Below are positions 11,086 through 24,000 of a stretch of DNA of 64,000 bases, in pieces. The DNA is from Trissonchulus latispiculum (lineage: Eukaryota > Nematoda > Enoplea > Enoplida > Ironidae). Both the position numbers and the translations under genes were made by a program. The stretch covers positions 19,519 through 83,518 of the forward strand of contig JASAND010026020.1 in NCBI GenBank assembly GCA_030248195.1, read 5' to 3'. Within the stretch, counting starts at the first letter, position 1. Each line of letters opens with the position of its first letter. The notes under the pieces are model-generated. The model saw only the letters and a list, made by a program, of their open reading frames with translations. It was not told the origin of the DNA and did not search any database.

Positions 11086-12284
11086 CAAGAGTCCATAATT
11101 TATTCCTTTATATTATAGAAGAAGAGTCTGGGTTTACTTTAGGCGAAAAAAAGTGGGGGGGGGGGGAGAGGGGGGGGGGGGGGGTCCCCCCCCCCCCACT
11201 AGTGGGAGGGGGAGGTCGAAAAGTGGGGGGGGGAGATAAAATGGGCTAAAAATGCCAAAAATACCGTATAAAAGCCTGTTTTCTACATATGCTGCTATAA
11301 TTAAGCTTAAAAGTGCTCAAAAATGGAGTTTTAGCACCAAAAAAGACGATTTTTGACCAAAAATTTCCGGCGAAGCCGGAAAAATTTTGAAAATTTTGAC
11401 CAAAAATCCTAAAAATTTGACATTTTCTGGGCACCCTATAGTGAGTGGGAGGGGGAAGCCCAAAAAAGTGGGGGGGAACGAGTGGGGGGGAGGTGCTCGG
11501 AGTGGGGGGGGAACCCAAAAAGGGGGGGGGGGCCCCCCCCCGCCCCCCCCCAGTAAAATAAACCCAGAGAGTAAGCCACTAGAGGGATTCTCTTCTTGGC
11601 ATTGCGTAACGGTGCTCCGACCACAATACGCAAATGTTCCCCCGTTTGGTGGGGGGTCGACAAGTATACCCCCTCCCCATTTGGTGGGGGGGGGTAGGCA
11701 AAAGGGGTCCCCGTTTGGTGGGGGGGTATGCAAAAGGGGTCCCCGTTCGGTGGGGGGGGGGGGTTTCTGCAAGGGGTCCCCGTTTGGGGGGGGGGGTAGG
11801 GCAGAATGGGGTCCCCCGTTTGGGGGGGGGTCGCCAAGTCAGGCTAAGATTGGATGAATCTGATTGGCTGTTGGCGACCCCCCCCAAACGGGGACCCCTT
11901 GTGCATACCCCCCCCCCCAACGGGGACCCCTTGCATACCCCCCCCACCAAACGGGGACCTCTCTTTGCTACCCCCCACCAAACGGGGACCCTTTTGCGAA
12001 TAGAACAAAAACTACCGTAATCCTCTGCTCTACCCCCCCACCAAACGGGGAGGGGGTCTCTGCAATCTGATTGGCTGTTGGCTACCCCCCCACCAAACGG
12101 GGACCTCTTTTCTGCTACCCCCCCACCAAACGGAGGGGGGTATGCTTTGTCGATTTGGTCGACCCCCCACCAAACGGGGGAACATTCGCGTATTGTGGTC
12201 GGAGCACCGTTACGCAATGCCAAGAAGAGGAGCCCTCTAGTGGCTTACTCTTCTTCTTATATATAGTGCAATTATGCACTCTTG
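11086..12284. mobile_element. CAAGAGT-terminus foldback element, TSD GTAAAAG
   Basis: Begins CAAGAGTCC and ends GCACTCTTG, flanked by GTAAAAG at 11079-11085 and 12285-12291 (exact). Long inverted arms share AGTAAGCCACTAGAGGG, GCATTGCGTAACGGTGCTCC and tracts of CCCCGTTTGGTGGGG (left) against CCCCACCAAACGGGG (right), folding about a centre near 11860. A second element is nested in the left arm. No transposase is visible, and reading frames here are by-products of G and C runs. The nearest relative in the window is 46157-46833. Confidence 0.88.
11128..11567. mobile_element. Element nested in the left arm of the foldback element, TSD AGAGT
   Basis: Ends CTGGGTTTAC and TAAACCCAG are inverted, and AGAGT flanks both sides (11123-11127, 11568-11572). 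Removing it restores the reading GAAGAAGAGTAAGCC found in the other arm and at 46157-46833. The interior holds long G and C runs and an AT-rich core related to 18290-18560. Confidence 0.75.
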
Positions 12285-12490
12285 GTAAAAGGTTACGGTG
12301 TTGAGTTGAAGTCACTTTCAATGCGGAATAAGATTTGCCAGTTGAACTACAATAATATAAGCATGTTGTGCCATGGTTGCGTTTCGTGTCATTGTTTATT
12401 AAACAATGTTACCGTTTTGTTTGATTCGCTAAATATAACACAATAGTGTAAAGTAACTATTTGTACTATTCATTTTGTTTGTGTTTCTAG

Positions 12491-15400
12491 TGGATACCAT
12501 TGGTGCGGGAAGGTCATCTTAATACAGGGGACTTCAATTTGCCGGTTTTGTTGGACGCTTTACCCAAAAGTTACAGCTATGTTACTCCAGATGTAAGTTC
12601 TTCCGCTGTATCTTGGTCTTAAGGAGTATTTTGGAATAACTTTCGGGAGCTTTTTGCGACAACTTGATTTCTGGGGAAAACAAAGATTAACATTTGGATT
12701 TTCTGCAGGAAGAAAAGGATAGGATTTAGCAACACGAACTGGTCGAATTTTTGTGAAATTCTCTTTGTTATGTATGGGTGTGATATCACTCCTATGGGTA
12801 TAAAGGCTTCTCCGCGGCTCCCGGAGACCGTGTTGGCCTGGTGCCAGCTAATTAGAGATCCGGGAGGGGTAAAAATGTTACCTTCGTAAAGTACTCGAGT
12901 AGTACTGCAAGTATCACCATACTTTTGGTTCAAATTCAAAACTTCAATTTTTTACACTTGATAACGGTTAGTTTGCGTTTGCTTTTGTCTAGATGAGTAA
13001 CGCTTACGCTAATAGGAAGTGCATTTTCTAGGGAAATGTTGGAACGTTGTGGGCATTTTGGTCCAATACAATTGTTATGTAGATAGACAGTATCCTCATG
13101 TTACGTTTTCTTGGTCATTTTGGCAGTTTGGGGGCTCCGATAAGTGGAGGGGGAACCGGAAAGGGGACACATCCTCACTAAAAATGCCAGGCAAGAACGA
13201 CAAAAACTAATGAGAAATATGTTGCATGTCGTAAAAACTGTCGTAAACACACTTAAAACGTGAAAAACCAGTATTTAGGAAAAACACACTTTCCTAGAAA
13301 AACACGCTGAAATGCACAGGTCCGATTTTTGAAACAAGTCACTAAAAACGGCGTTTTCGGCCTTTTCGATGGTGCCCATAACCCATGTATCGTAAATTGG
13401 GGTCGCTGAATACGATGAGCATACTGCCGAAGTCGGTGGATGTGATCCCTGACCCCCATGGCCTGCGGGTCGGGGGTCCGGTGAGGGAGTAAAATGTTAC
13501 TTTATTCTAAGCAGTCTACTTTCAACGCGACTCTTGAACTGTTTACTTTATTTCAGATCAACTTGCCAAACTTAAAGTGGTTGGATGGTCATAAATCGGT
13601 TTTCAGTGTTAGCTTGTCTGCTGTTTCAACTGTGCACACTCAGGTAAATTTCGCAGAAAATGAAAAACGGAAATTTCCAAAGCTGTTTTGCACTATTTGG
13701 CATATGATTACATGGTTTAGTTTAACCATAATCTGTTTCATTCCGCTATTTAATGCACTAACGCACATTGTTGAAAAATTGTGTTTGTGCAAAAGACGGA
13801 ATACAGATTTCGTGAGAAAGTTGAGATAGCTTAGCCGTGGATGATGTTTTCGTTGGATATGGCAACGACTTCTTACTGATTCACTCAGAGTGCGTGGTGT
13901 AGACTGGGATTGAAATTCTTTTTAGGATAAATTTCTGGATAATTTCTTCAACATGTACTACAGTCTGTTGGCCGCAGTTTCTTCTGCCGGCTCAACCGGC
14001 AGCGATCGAGCGCTGCGAAATCTTGGCGATGAATCTCAGGTAGAACAGGATCTCAGACGCTGTATCACTGATCTGATGAAGGCCAGACCAGAGCCTTTGG
14101 TTCGATTTCTGCATTTGGTGTTGGATAAACTACTGATGCTAATGGTACATCCGCCAACCCTCTATGGACGAAGCAGTATGTGGCCCTTTTAACAGATTTT
14201 GAGGTTGCAACTTACGCTTATGTTTAGTAGCCGAATTCTAATTTCTATAATTTGCTGCAAAACATGGCATTGTAGCATAAACAGGGAAAATATCTTTTAA
14301 CTATAGTTTATGATCTTAGATTATGAATATCTTTAGCTTAGCTCAAGCTTATCACTTAGTTTTGTGTGCATCGAATCTTTTTTCTTGTACAGTCCATTTG
14401 TTTTTTATCAGTATATTATGATGTAAGTGATGAAGGCAGTACGTCGGTCGTTTAAATAAAAAAATTTTCTCGTTCAATGCTGTTAGTTTGCCAGAAATAG
14501 CAATATTGAGGGGTCAGCTATACAGCGGATGTGAGAATTGAATCTGGAAGAGGTCGCTCGCATGCACTACCAATATAGTTGATGTTTATTATACGTATTG
14601 CATTTTTATTATTGGCAACTATTTTGGCTTTAACATTCGTACGTATTGTATGAAAAAGTACGTACAGCTTCCAGCAAGTACTCATCTCAGTCCTGGGAAA
14701 TAAAGTTGGATGTGTATTAATACTTCTCTAGGTAGTTTAAAAATCCAATTAGACCTGCCTTGTTTATTTAATGTCTTGTGTTGGAAAAATTCGTGTCGAT
14801 GAGGCAGTGCATTTTGTTTCTATTTTAGAAGAGTACATAATGATAAGAGTATGCCATTAGGCAAGCTCTCTCTTATCAGAGCAAAGACTATGCTCTGCTC
14901 GCTAACGGCCCACCCCCCCCGCAAATCAGACCCTAGTGACCCCCCCCCGCAAATCAGTACCTAGTCGAAACGGGGGTACGCTCACTCGCTCTATGTTTAT
15001 GTGCTTAAGCTCGAAAACACAAGCAGTGCGTGCGAGATTTTGTGCCTGCTTCGAGCTTTAGAACATAAACATAGCGCACAAAATTCTTTGAAGTGATGGG
15101 TCTAATTTGCGGGGGGGGTGGGCCTTTAGCGAGCAGAGCATAGTTTTTGCTCTGATAACATAGAGTGTGCCTAGTGGCACACTCTTATTATTATGTACTC
15201 TTGATTTTAGTAAACTGTGGTCCCTGTTGTTTTGAGATGATTGGACAGGTTGTGAAAGTTTTGACCTGTCTGTTGGATGGATTTTGTGATCATCACGGAC
15301 GCAGCAGTCTCCTGACTTCCTATCTGCAGTATAGCTGTAGATTGCCTCATGCACCAGACGATCTATGTATGTAACTATTTTAATTAAGTTCAGAACAGAA

Positions 15401-18022
15401 TGCCGACTTAGAATGCATGATGTGTATGACATCTCACAGTTAGCAATTAAAATCGTGCGAATGTTAAAGTTGATGCATATTGAATCAGTAAAAGCTTCCT
15501 TCTGCGCACATTTCATTTTGGTTACTGTTTACCTTATTTCAGCTAAAGTGTCAGAAGTTCGTGGTCCTGGATCAACATTTGCGTCCCCCAGTATTCGTCG
15601 GGCAGCAAGCGGCGCTTCTTTACGACTTGCTGCCTCACACAATTCCTCACAGACTGAACCGCCATCGCCGAGTCATGCTGAATTACTGGACTTGATTCGT
15701 TAGCAGTTTTATTTAGTCTTTGAGAAATTAGTAACAATTTTGTTTTGTAGGCTTCATCTGTTATGTTGTTTAACTGTGTAATGCACCTGTATACTGGACG
15801 TAGAAACTGCTACAAGCTAGTTGTTATTTTCAAAATTTCTTTACATATTCTCTACACGTATTTGCTTGTGTAGGGGTTATTAGATAGATGATTAAGAGAG
15901 GAATATTTTGTTAGCAGCTGAGCAGGAATGAGTTGGTAATATTTCTCATCTTTTTGTACTCGTTCTATTATGTGCGCATTTGGCGAATATTGGAATGACA
16001 TTGTATTCGAAATACTTGTTTAGGTGGATTTGAAAAGGCGTCTAGTGTACGACGTGAAGGAAGCCCGCTGTCAACACTGCAGAGCAATCAAAAAGTAATA
16101 AACTTAAATCTTTAACTTTACCGTATTATATGTCAAACTGTGGCCCACCCAATAAAAGGGCCATTGGCTCGTTGCATTTTGGGGGGAGGTAGGCGCTTAT
16201 TGCATTTTTCAATGCTTTATGTCATGGATTTTAAAACCTCAAGTTAGTGAAGAAAGTAAGTAGTGGGGGACACTGACACTTGCCCAGAAGCCTGTTGTCC
16301 GCAACAACTTACCAGAACCAAATGTAACAAAAATTGAGAATACAGTTCCATTGAGTATACAGTTCCATTCATTGAGAAAATAAGCAAGTTCCCAAACTAT
16401 GGCCCATGGGGGTTTTTTTCGAGGGATGGGCGCTTTTTTGAATTGCAAAATTGCTTATTCCGAAAAAAACCGCTCGTGGGTCACTGCAAGGCATAATACG
16501 GTAGGACTATTCCTATTTTAGTCATTTAAATTTTTTGTCTCGTAGCGTGTCAATGCTTAATGTCTCCGTCTTTTTAAGGTAGTCCATGAGGAAGTAGCTC
16601 TACATTGGGTTGTCTCCAGTGGGCCAGCTAGGGAAATGGCTAACGCAAATGCGTGGTTCTTTTTCGAGCTGATTGTAAGTGTTTCACCTACAATTAATTT
16701 CATTATGCCTTGTGCTTCAGCAGTATATTCGAAAGTTTGGGGTTTGCTCTTCTGCTCGACCGTGGAAATATGTAAACGGTTGAATTGGGGTAAGCTCTCA
16801 AAATTCTAGTCCTTGTTGAATTTCTGATCTACAAAATGTTTCTTATTGTCCCGGCTTGTGCTTACTTCAGACTCGTAGTATGGCAGAATATCTGGCTGTC
16901 AGCAGTCGTCTCTATCTGCCTCGACGTGCTCGATTTTCGGAACAATTCGTGGACGATCTTACCAACTTGGTCTCCTCTTTGACCTCCGAAGTAATCGGGC
17001 GGACGGCCAGAGATTTTCGCCTCGCTCAGTGTATCAACACGGCCTTGGCATTTTTCATGCACGACTTGTTATCATTAATGGATAGGTCTTACGTTTTTGG
17101 ACTAATCAGGACGTACTGTAAACAGGTAAATAGTAAAGAGTTGAGTGATAATTTTCAAGCTTTTGAGTGCTTTGTTGATTGCTTTTCTCGAGTAGCATCC
17201 AAAAACACCATATGCAGGCAATAGACTAATGCTCCTCAGCAACATGTCTAAACTCTCTTCTCTTTTCTCAAAGATACACTGTTAAAACTAAATTATCACT
17301 ATTCTAATTGCAGACACCCATTTCTATCTGTCCTTTCTTCCTTTGCTTTGATTTTTCCAATTATTTAAAATTTCTTAGAATATTGGAGTGCTCTTACTCA
17401 CCATTCATGTACACGATCCGGTTAGCTGATTTTCATTGACGTTCGTTTCATCGTTCTCTGTACTTATGTCTACTTTTACATCTTTGTGTAGATTAGACCA
17501 GCTTCACTCATTTTTCTTTTATTTCAGGTCACTGCAAAAATCAGCACTCTGCCAGAGTCAAGTGTCAGCCTGATGATCCTGAAACTGGAGTATCTGCGCA
17601 TCGTCTGTGCACATGAGCACTATCTGACACTCAACCTGCCTCTTTTACCCACCAGTCTGGGCACTGCCCTGCCCACTCTGTCCGGCAGTGCTCACAGCAG
17701 TCAGCATTCGTCGTCTTCCGCAACGAGTGGCTCTCAGCCACCGCAGCCACCATCGCCTACCCCTTCTGTGGGTTCTCGATCCTCGGGTGGCTCTGGCCTT
17801 CTGCCTTCAGATCGCAGCTCTGGTTCTGGCCAGAGCGTTGGCTCGGCCGGTCTGACGACTGACTTTCGCTCCAAGCATTTTCTCACTGGCCTAGTGTTGT
17901 CTGACTTGGCCTCTGTGCTAGAGACCAGTAATAGGACTCTGCAGCATCGTGCTATCAATTTGCTCAGAAATTTGCTGTCGGCACATGATGCTGATCCACG
18001 GCTTGTGGATGCCAGTGTTAAA
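12491..18022 (+). CDS. DOCK7: DOCK gene, exons for the post-DHR1 helical region
   Basis: Nine exons between DHR1 and the middle of the protein. Phases: the intron after 14175 is phase 1, after 15366 phase 1, after 15698 phase 1, and the others phase 0. Recognisable conserved blocks are [13 protein letters not shown] (exon 3), HGRSSLL (exon 4), [10 protein letters not shown] followed by AWFFFELI (exon 7), [14 protein letters not shown] (exon 8) and [12 protein letters not shown] (exon 9). This region is the armadillo-like helical scaffold of DOCK proteins. Exons 15543-15698 and 16024-16094 are Ser/Pro-rich and poorly conserved; they correspond to the disordered phosphorylated linker of DOCK7 and are the least certain of the set. 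Exon 9 also has a long Ser/Gly/Pro insertion (roughly 17680-17850) in a loop that is also variable in other DOCK-C proteins. Confidence 0.9.
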
Positions 18023-21000
18023 GTGAGTACATCTAGAGTAATCTCCCTTTTGTTTGAGTACGTACTAAAAACGGAATTATTTGCTTACTGCTTGTTTTTT
18101 GTTAGTAAGCAAGGACTGTTGATTTGTTTTCATTTTGTGAGATTGGATTTGTGATGAGGGTTCTTACTATGGGGAGGTGGTGAGACGCGTCACACTTGTT
18201 TACCCCTCAATCTGGGTTCCTTTGCCACTCAAATGCTGCTTGCTTGTCCTACTCGTTCACTTACAAACTCATTTTCCAGGGTTTTCAGGCAAATGTAAGG
18301 GGGTGGAGGGAGACCAAATGTGGGGGTGGGGTAAAATGAACTAAAAATGCTAACAATGCAGTAAAGTTAGCCAGTTTTCTACGTACACTGCTATAACTAA
18401 GCTAAAATGTGCTCAATGATTACGTTTCGGTACCAAATAGTACGATTTTAGACCAAAAAATTCAGGCGAAACCGGGGATTTTCGGAAATTTAATTTACCT
18501 AAGGTTAACTATCCTTAAAATTTTGGCATCTGAACACCCTAGGGTGAGTGGGGGAAACAAAAAAGTGCATAAGTAGTGAAACAAAAAATAATCACAGATT
18601 TCACCCAAAATTCACAGAATACCAAATTTTTCAGCTGTTCTTTTCGATCAGTTTTGAAAAATGTTTCTCGTCGACAATCTTTATTTTAGATCTTTTCTTT
18701 TTTGTTTACTTTTGTACATGATTGTGCTTATTTCTATGGTGTTTAATTTATAGGTAGTTTGTGGTTCATTTAGTTTTTTTGCACAGTTCATCCACCACTT
18801 GAGCTTGCCGTGCTCCTAGGCAAATGGCGATCTATGTTCCATTTCTATTCTCACATTTCTTTTTCGTAAGAGTTGAGATTTCATTTATTCATGAAAATAC
18901 TTTACCAAATTATCATTCATCAAACTAGCAATTTGACTATTGTTTTTCAGAGTAAAGTGGCAGAGCTGTACATGCCCTTAGCTGGTATTGTCCTGGATGC
19001 CTATGGTCAGCTTTATGATCCATACAGCCGGCGTGCCGGCAAATCCTCAACAGACCAGTCTTCCGATGACAACAACTTTGTTGATACTAGTGGTCTTCCG
19101 GCCATAAAAGGCGTCGGTTTGACTGGCGCTGGAGGTTCCCTGCCTCGCGATCTTTCCATGACTATTGCCGTGGGAAGTGGCACAGGAACGGTCAAAGCGG
19201 CCACCGGCAGAGGGGGCCCGCAGCGGTCCTTTTCCGGGGAACTGTCGTCTGGATGGTCTGGGCAGAAATTCGGAGGACCGTTTTTTGCCGGCGCTGGTGG
19301 GGGCACCGCTTCACGCGATACTGAGTCGATTCCGCCCGTGGCCAATTCGGCCAGTCGGATCATGCGAAATGCCAGCTTCAATTCCACCACGTCCGGAGCT
19401 ACGCTTGGAGGACCTGGGCCCTATATAGGCAGCGGAGATGTGGGGGGAGGTGCTGCCAGCGGCGGGCTAATCCAGAACAAACGCTCCACGCTGAGTCTGG
19501 ACGATACCAGAAATCTGTTGCTCTGTTTCTGTTGGCTGCTGAAAAATCTGGAACGTGCCCAGCTGAAACAGTGGATCCGGGACCTGTCCTACCTGCGAGT
19601 CACTCAGCTGTTGGACGTGCTGCAGCTGTCCGTGTCCTGTTTTGAGTATCGAGGCCGGGGTCTGGCCAGTGCCAAGGCAGCCACGGCGCCCAAAACGCAC
19701 GAGCTGCAGGCCAAGCTGGAAGACGCCATCCTGGGCTCCAATAATGCTCGCTCTGAATGGCTGGCGGCTCGACGTGAGACGGCCACGACCTCAATTGCGG
19801 AGGAAGTGCCCAGTGTTGGGTCACCTGGCATTCCCTCCGCTGCACCACCACAGCAGCCCTCTACGCCCCTGCGTTCTCTGGGCAGCACAGGGAGTAACAG
19901 TGAGGCAGCGGTGCGCTGGCGTAAAGATCAGATCCTATGCCGGCAGAGTCTGGAACATGTGGATCGTCCGTTGCGCCCGGAGCCAGAGAATCATCCGCTG
20001 GCTGAGGCAAATCTGGACACTGAGATCAGTCTGATTGTGCTGGATAGTCTGGAAATGATCCTTCGAGTGGTGCTGGGCGCCGGTGCCGGTGGAAGCGAAA
20101 GCGCCGCAGTACAGTCGGCCCTCAGCACTCATAGTGGTACCGGGACTATTACCATGGTCATGCGTGTGGTCCTACATATGCTGACCTGTAACCAGAGCAT
20201 CATGACCCTTCACAGTCTGTTTGGCACTCAGCGAGCCTTGGTGGCCAAGTTTGCCTGGCTTCTGCTGGAGGAGGATACGGAACAGTGCTCGGATCTTTGC
20301 CTGCAGCTGCTGCGCCACTGCGCCTCAGCGTTGAGTCCTGTTCGGGCTCAGGCTGCCGCGTCTCTCTATCTGCTGATGCGACAAAGCTATGATATGGGTT
20401 CCAATTTTGCCCGTGTCAAGATGCTGATTACCATGTCGCTCAGTTCATTGGTTGGTACGGCTGTTCATTTCAATGAAGGATTTTTGAGGTTAAAAACTAT
20501 GTGTGTATATTGAAAATTAATGGAATTGAAAAGTGTGTAAAAAAACTGTGGTATCATGGAAAGTGAAAAGATAAAGTTTTGCTGAAATCGTTTAAGGCTG
20601 TTTTCAAATTATTTAACGCATTTTGTAAGTTACCTAGTTAAGTTTTTGAAGAGTTACCGTTGTCACTGACCACTTATATTTATTTCCGCTACTCTATGTT
20701 TTACATTCAAATTATACGTATACTATTCGGTCTGTTTAGCAAACTGCCTTTGAAGAGCTTTCAGATCTGTATCTTCATTCAATGTTGCTTATTAATTTGA
20801 CCCGTCTAGAAATTTCAATTTGCCCTTATTGTTAAAAACTTCATTTTGCGTCTATTGTTGAAAGAAGATTCTTTTGAAATTATAGCACTTTCGTTTCCTA
20901 CGTAGCTTCTACCTTCTATTTCTACATGTCAATTTATCTTTGTTGTTTTGATGGGCTGTGTTTTTGTTCAGGAAATCCTTGAAGACAGTTCTAATGTATG

Positions 21001-24000
21001 CTGAGGAAGACTGTGGGACTCCGGGAGAAAGTGCCAGAACCGGACGTCCTGATCATTCTGGTCCTGCCCCCTCTGCCTTTACGGAACAGGTTAAGGATTT
21101 GATCTTTAACCTTCACATGATCTTATCGGATACTATCCGCATGAAGGAATTTCAGCACGACTTTGACATGCTGTTGGATCTGATGTATCGAATTGCTAAA
21201 GGTAAACTTTCTCAGTAAAATCAGCTGACTTCTCGTTTGCATATGCTGTAGGTACTTGTCTTTCATTCGAATGTTTTCATTCGCGGAATCTGAAGTTGTT
21301 GTAACCGTTGTCATTACTTTTGGATTAAATCTGTGTCTTTGTCTTTGTCCTGCAGTAAAATCAGCTGATTATGTTCCACACTTTACGTGGTTTCGACTTA
21401 GTGGTCAGTTCCCAATCCTTTTCATCCGTTTCCGTAGTGTTAGCTTTTGCTTTTGCGAGTATTGTATGGAGCTGGTCTACAGCAACTGTCCACTTATTGT
21501 GAAGAATTGTGTTAGCTAAGCTTTTGAATTATGCGTTTGCAGCAGTTTAATATCTCGTGTTTCTTCTAGGTTACCAGAACAGTCCCGATCTGAGATTGAC
21601 CTGGCTTCACAGTATGGCCCAGAAGCAGTCAGAGCGTGGGAATTATGCGGAGGCGGCTCAGTGTCTGGTCCATGGTGCCGCTTTGGTGGCTGAATATTTA
21701 CAGATGCTTGATGACGTTGTCTATAGGCCGTCTGGCTGTGTTTCATTTACATGTAAGATTTATGAGAGCCAAAATGTTGATTTTGTTGATTTTTCCAGCA
21801 GTTAATCTTCCCGGTAACTTAATTTATATGCACACAGTTCGAGTATATGAACGTTCAGTCAAAACGTTTGAGCAAGAGTAGTTTGAGGTAGCAAATTTGA
21901 GTTGTGCGGTGAATTTATTCGAAATTTTAGCCAACTACTCGCCTCGAAATTACATTGTTTTTGTTAACTTTACTTGTTTTGGATGAGGCTGAGATGTAGT
22001 AGTATAAACCTAGTATTATTGAGATTACGCTTCCTACATAAATTTTGCTGCTATTAACTTGGATTTCGATTTACTTTTTTAGATTTGTCAAATAATGTGC
22101 TTGAGGAAAGTGCGGTGAGCGATGATGTTGTTAGTCCTGAAGAGGAAGGAATTTGTGAGAGTCGATACTTTTCTGAATATGGTTTGTGTCAGTTGTTGGA
22201 CCAGGCTGCACAACTGCTAACGTGAGTAGCTAATCTGTACCTATGTGGTTTTTCTTTCTCTGAGACTGACTATGATGCAGTTAAATAAGAATACATATGG
22301 GTATAAAGGCGTCTGCGCGGACCCCTGGAGACCGTGTTGGCCTGGTGCCAGCTAATTAGAGGTCCGGCAGTGGTAAAAAGGTTACCATCGTAAACAACTC
22401 GAGTAGTACTACAAGTACCACCATACTTTTGGTTCGAATTCGAAACTTCGAATTTTTGCACTAGGCGATAGTTACCGTGCGTTTGTTTTTTTTTCGGTGA
22501 ATAACGCTTATTGGAAATTACGGCTAAGTGTTGGAACCATGTGGGCATTTTGGCACCATACTACTATTATGTTGGTAGACAGGATCCCCCCATGCTACCT
22601 TTTTTTGGTCATTTTGGCAACTGGCCAATTTTGGCTCTGTGCCAAGGTCCCAAAGTCGGACTTTCGCTATTTTTCGCAAATTTTGGTCACACTTTTCTAG
22701 AACTGGGTAGAAGCTGGAGAGGTCTAGTATCTTTTGTTGAAAATTACCAGTAGGGGTGCATAAATTAACGAGGGGGATTTTTTAATTTTGCTCCCTAGCT
22801 TTCAGGAGATGGGCCCAAACTTTGTATTTTTTGGCCTGTTTGGGCGAAAAGTTTCTAAGTCCCACTTTTACTAGAAATGGCCTAAAAGCTAGGTTTTTTT
22901 TGGTCAAAAATAGCGTCGTTTGCAGAAATGAACAATAGTTTTGACGACGCCAAAATAAAAATGACGAAAGAATGACCAAGCCCAAATGTGGAAGTAGCAC
23001 TCAATTTTAACAAGAATGCAAAGTTTCTATTACGTTTTAACAGTGATTTTTCAAAAAATTTCTCAGATTTTGGGGGCTGCCGCCCCCAAACCCCCACTTT
23101 ATGTTGTCTTTGTGATTTGCCTATGTTAAGCTCCGAAGATATTTGAATAGTCAATCACAATCAGTATATATGTATTGTACAAAGCCATAGGCAACGAGAC
23201 TTCATGCTACATCCTTCAATTACATTTTGATCCAAGTTTCTCGTACCATTTTCGCTAAATATTTTCTTTGAACGCTTTCTCTTCAGATTATCTCGGCTAG
23301 AATGGAATGAGAGCTCATATTCGTACTTACCAGTACGTACTATGTTTAAGAACGTTTATTGCAGAAATGCTAAAAACTACTGGGGGTGGATCTTGAGGGC
23401 AGCCTCGTCGTCGCGATTTGAAGGTAAAAAAAGTAAACAGGAAAAACAGAAAAAAGCATATCAACAATATTTCACGAATACGTATATTTGCAACTTTTTA
23501 CCAGATTTTTGGATAGAAAAAGCTTAAAATGTCGTGCGAGTTTTGCAAATATTCTTATTTTTCCCTCAAAAGGGTATATATATTTTTAAAAATTTTCTTG
23601 TTTCTGCAAAATGATAAGAATTAAAGATTTGAAGAACGATTTCATCTAACAAGCAAAAAATTCCTTCTACTTCTGGGGGGCTCCGACCCCCAGATCCCCC
23701 GAATTGTATCGGGGTGCCATCTTCATTGTTAATGCTCAAAGTCATGCTAGTCACCAGATATTTGTAAGTTATACTCGCGGGACAATGTGAAATATGAAGC
23801 AACACTCGCCAACAAGGTAAAAATTCAACCAAAGTTACGACTATAGCCTAAAATCAAAACAAAATTGTGATTTTGCAAAAATTTATTTTTGACGTTGGAC
23901 AAATAAAAATGACGTTCGGAAAATAAAAATGACGAAAATTTCGATGAAATCCGATTTTGAAAAAAAACGCTGCCTAAAAGTCACTAAAAATGGCGTTTTT

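Noticed and set aside
11246..12321. Frames of 60-214 codons rich in Pro/Gly
   Set aside because: They are translations of G and C runs in the foldback element and appear in several overlapping frames at once.
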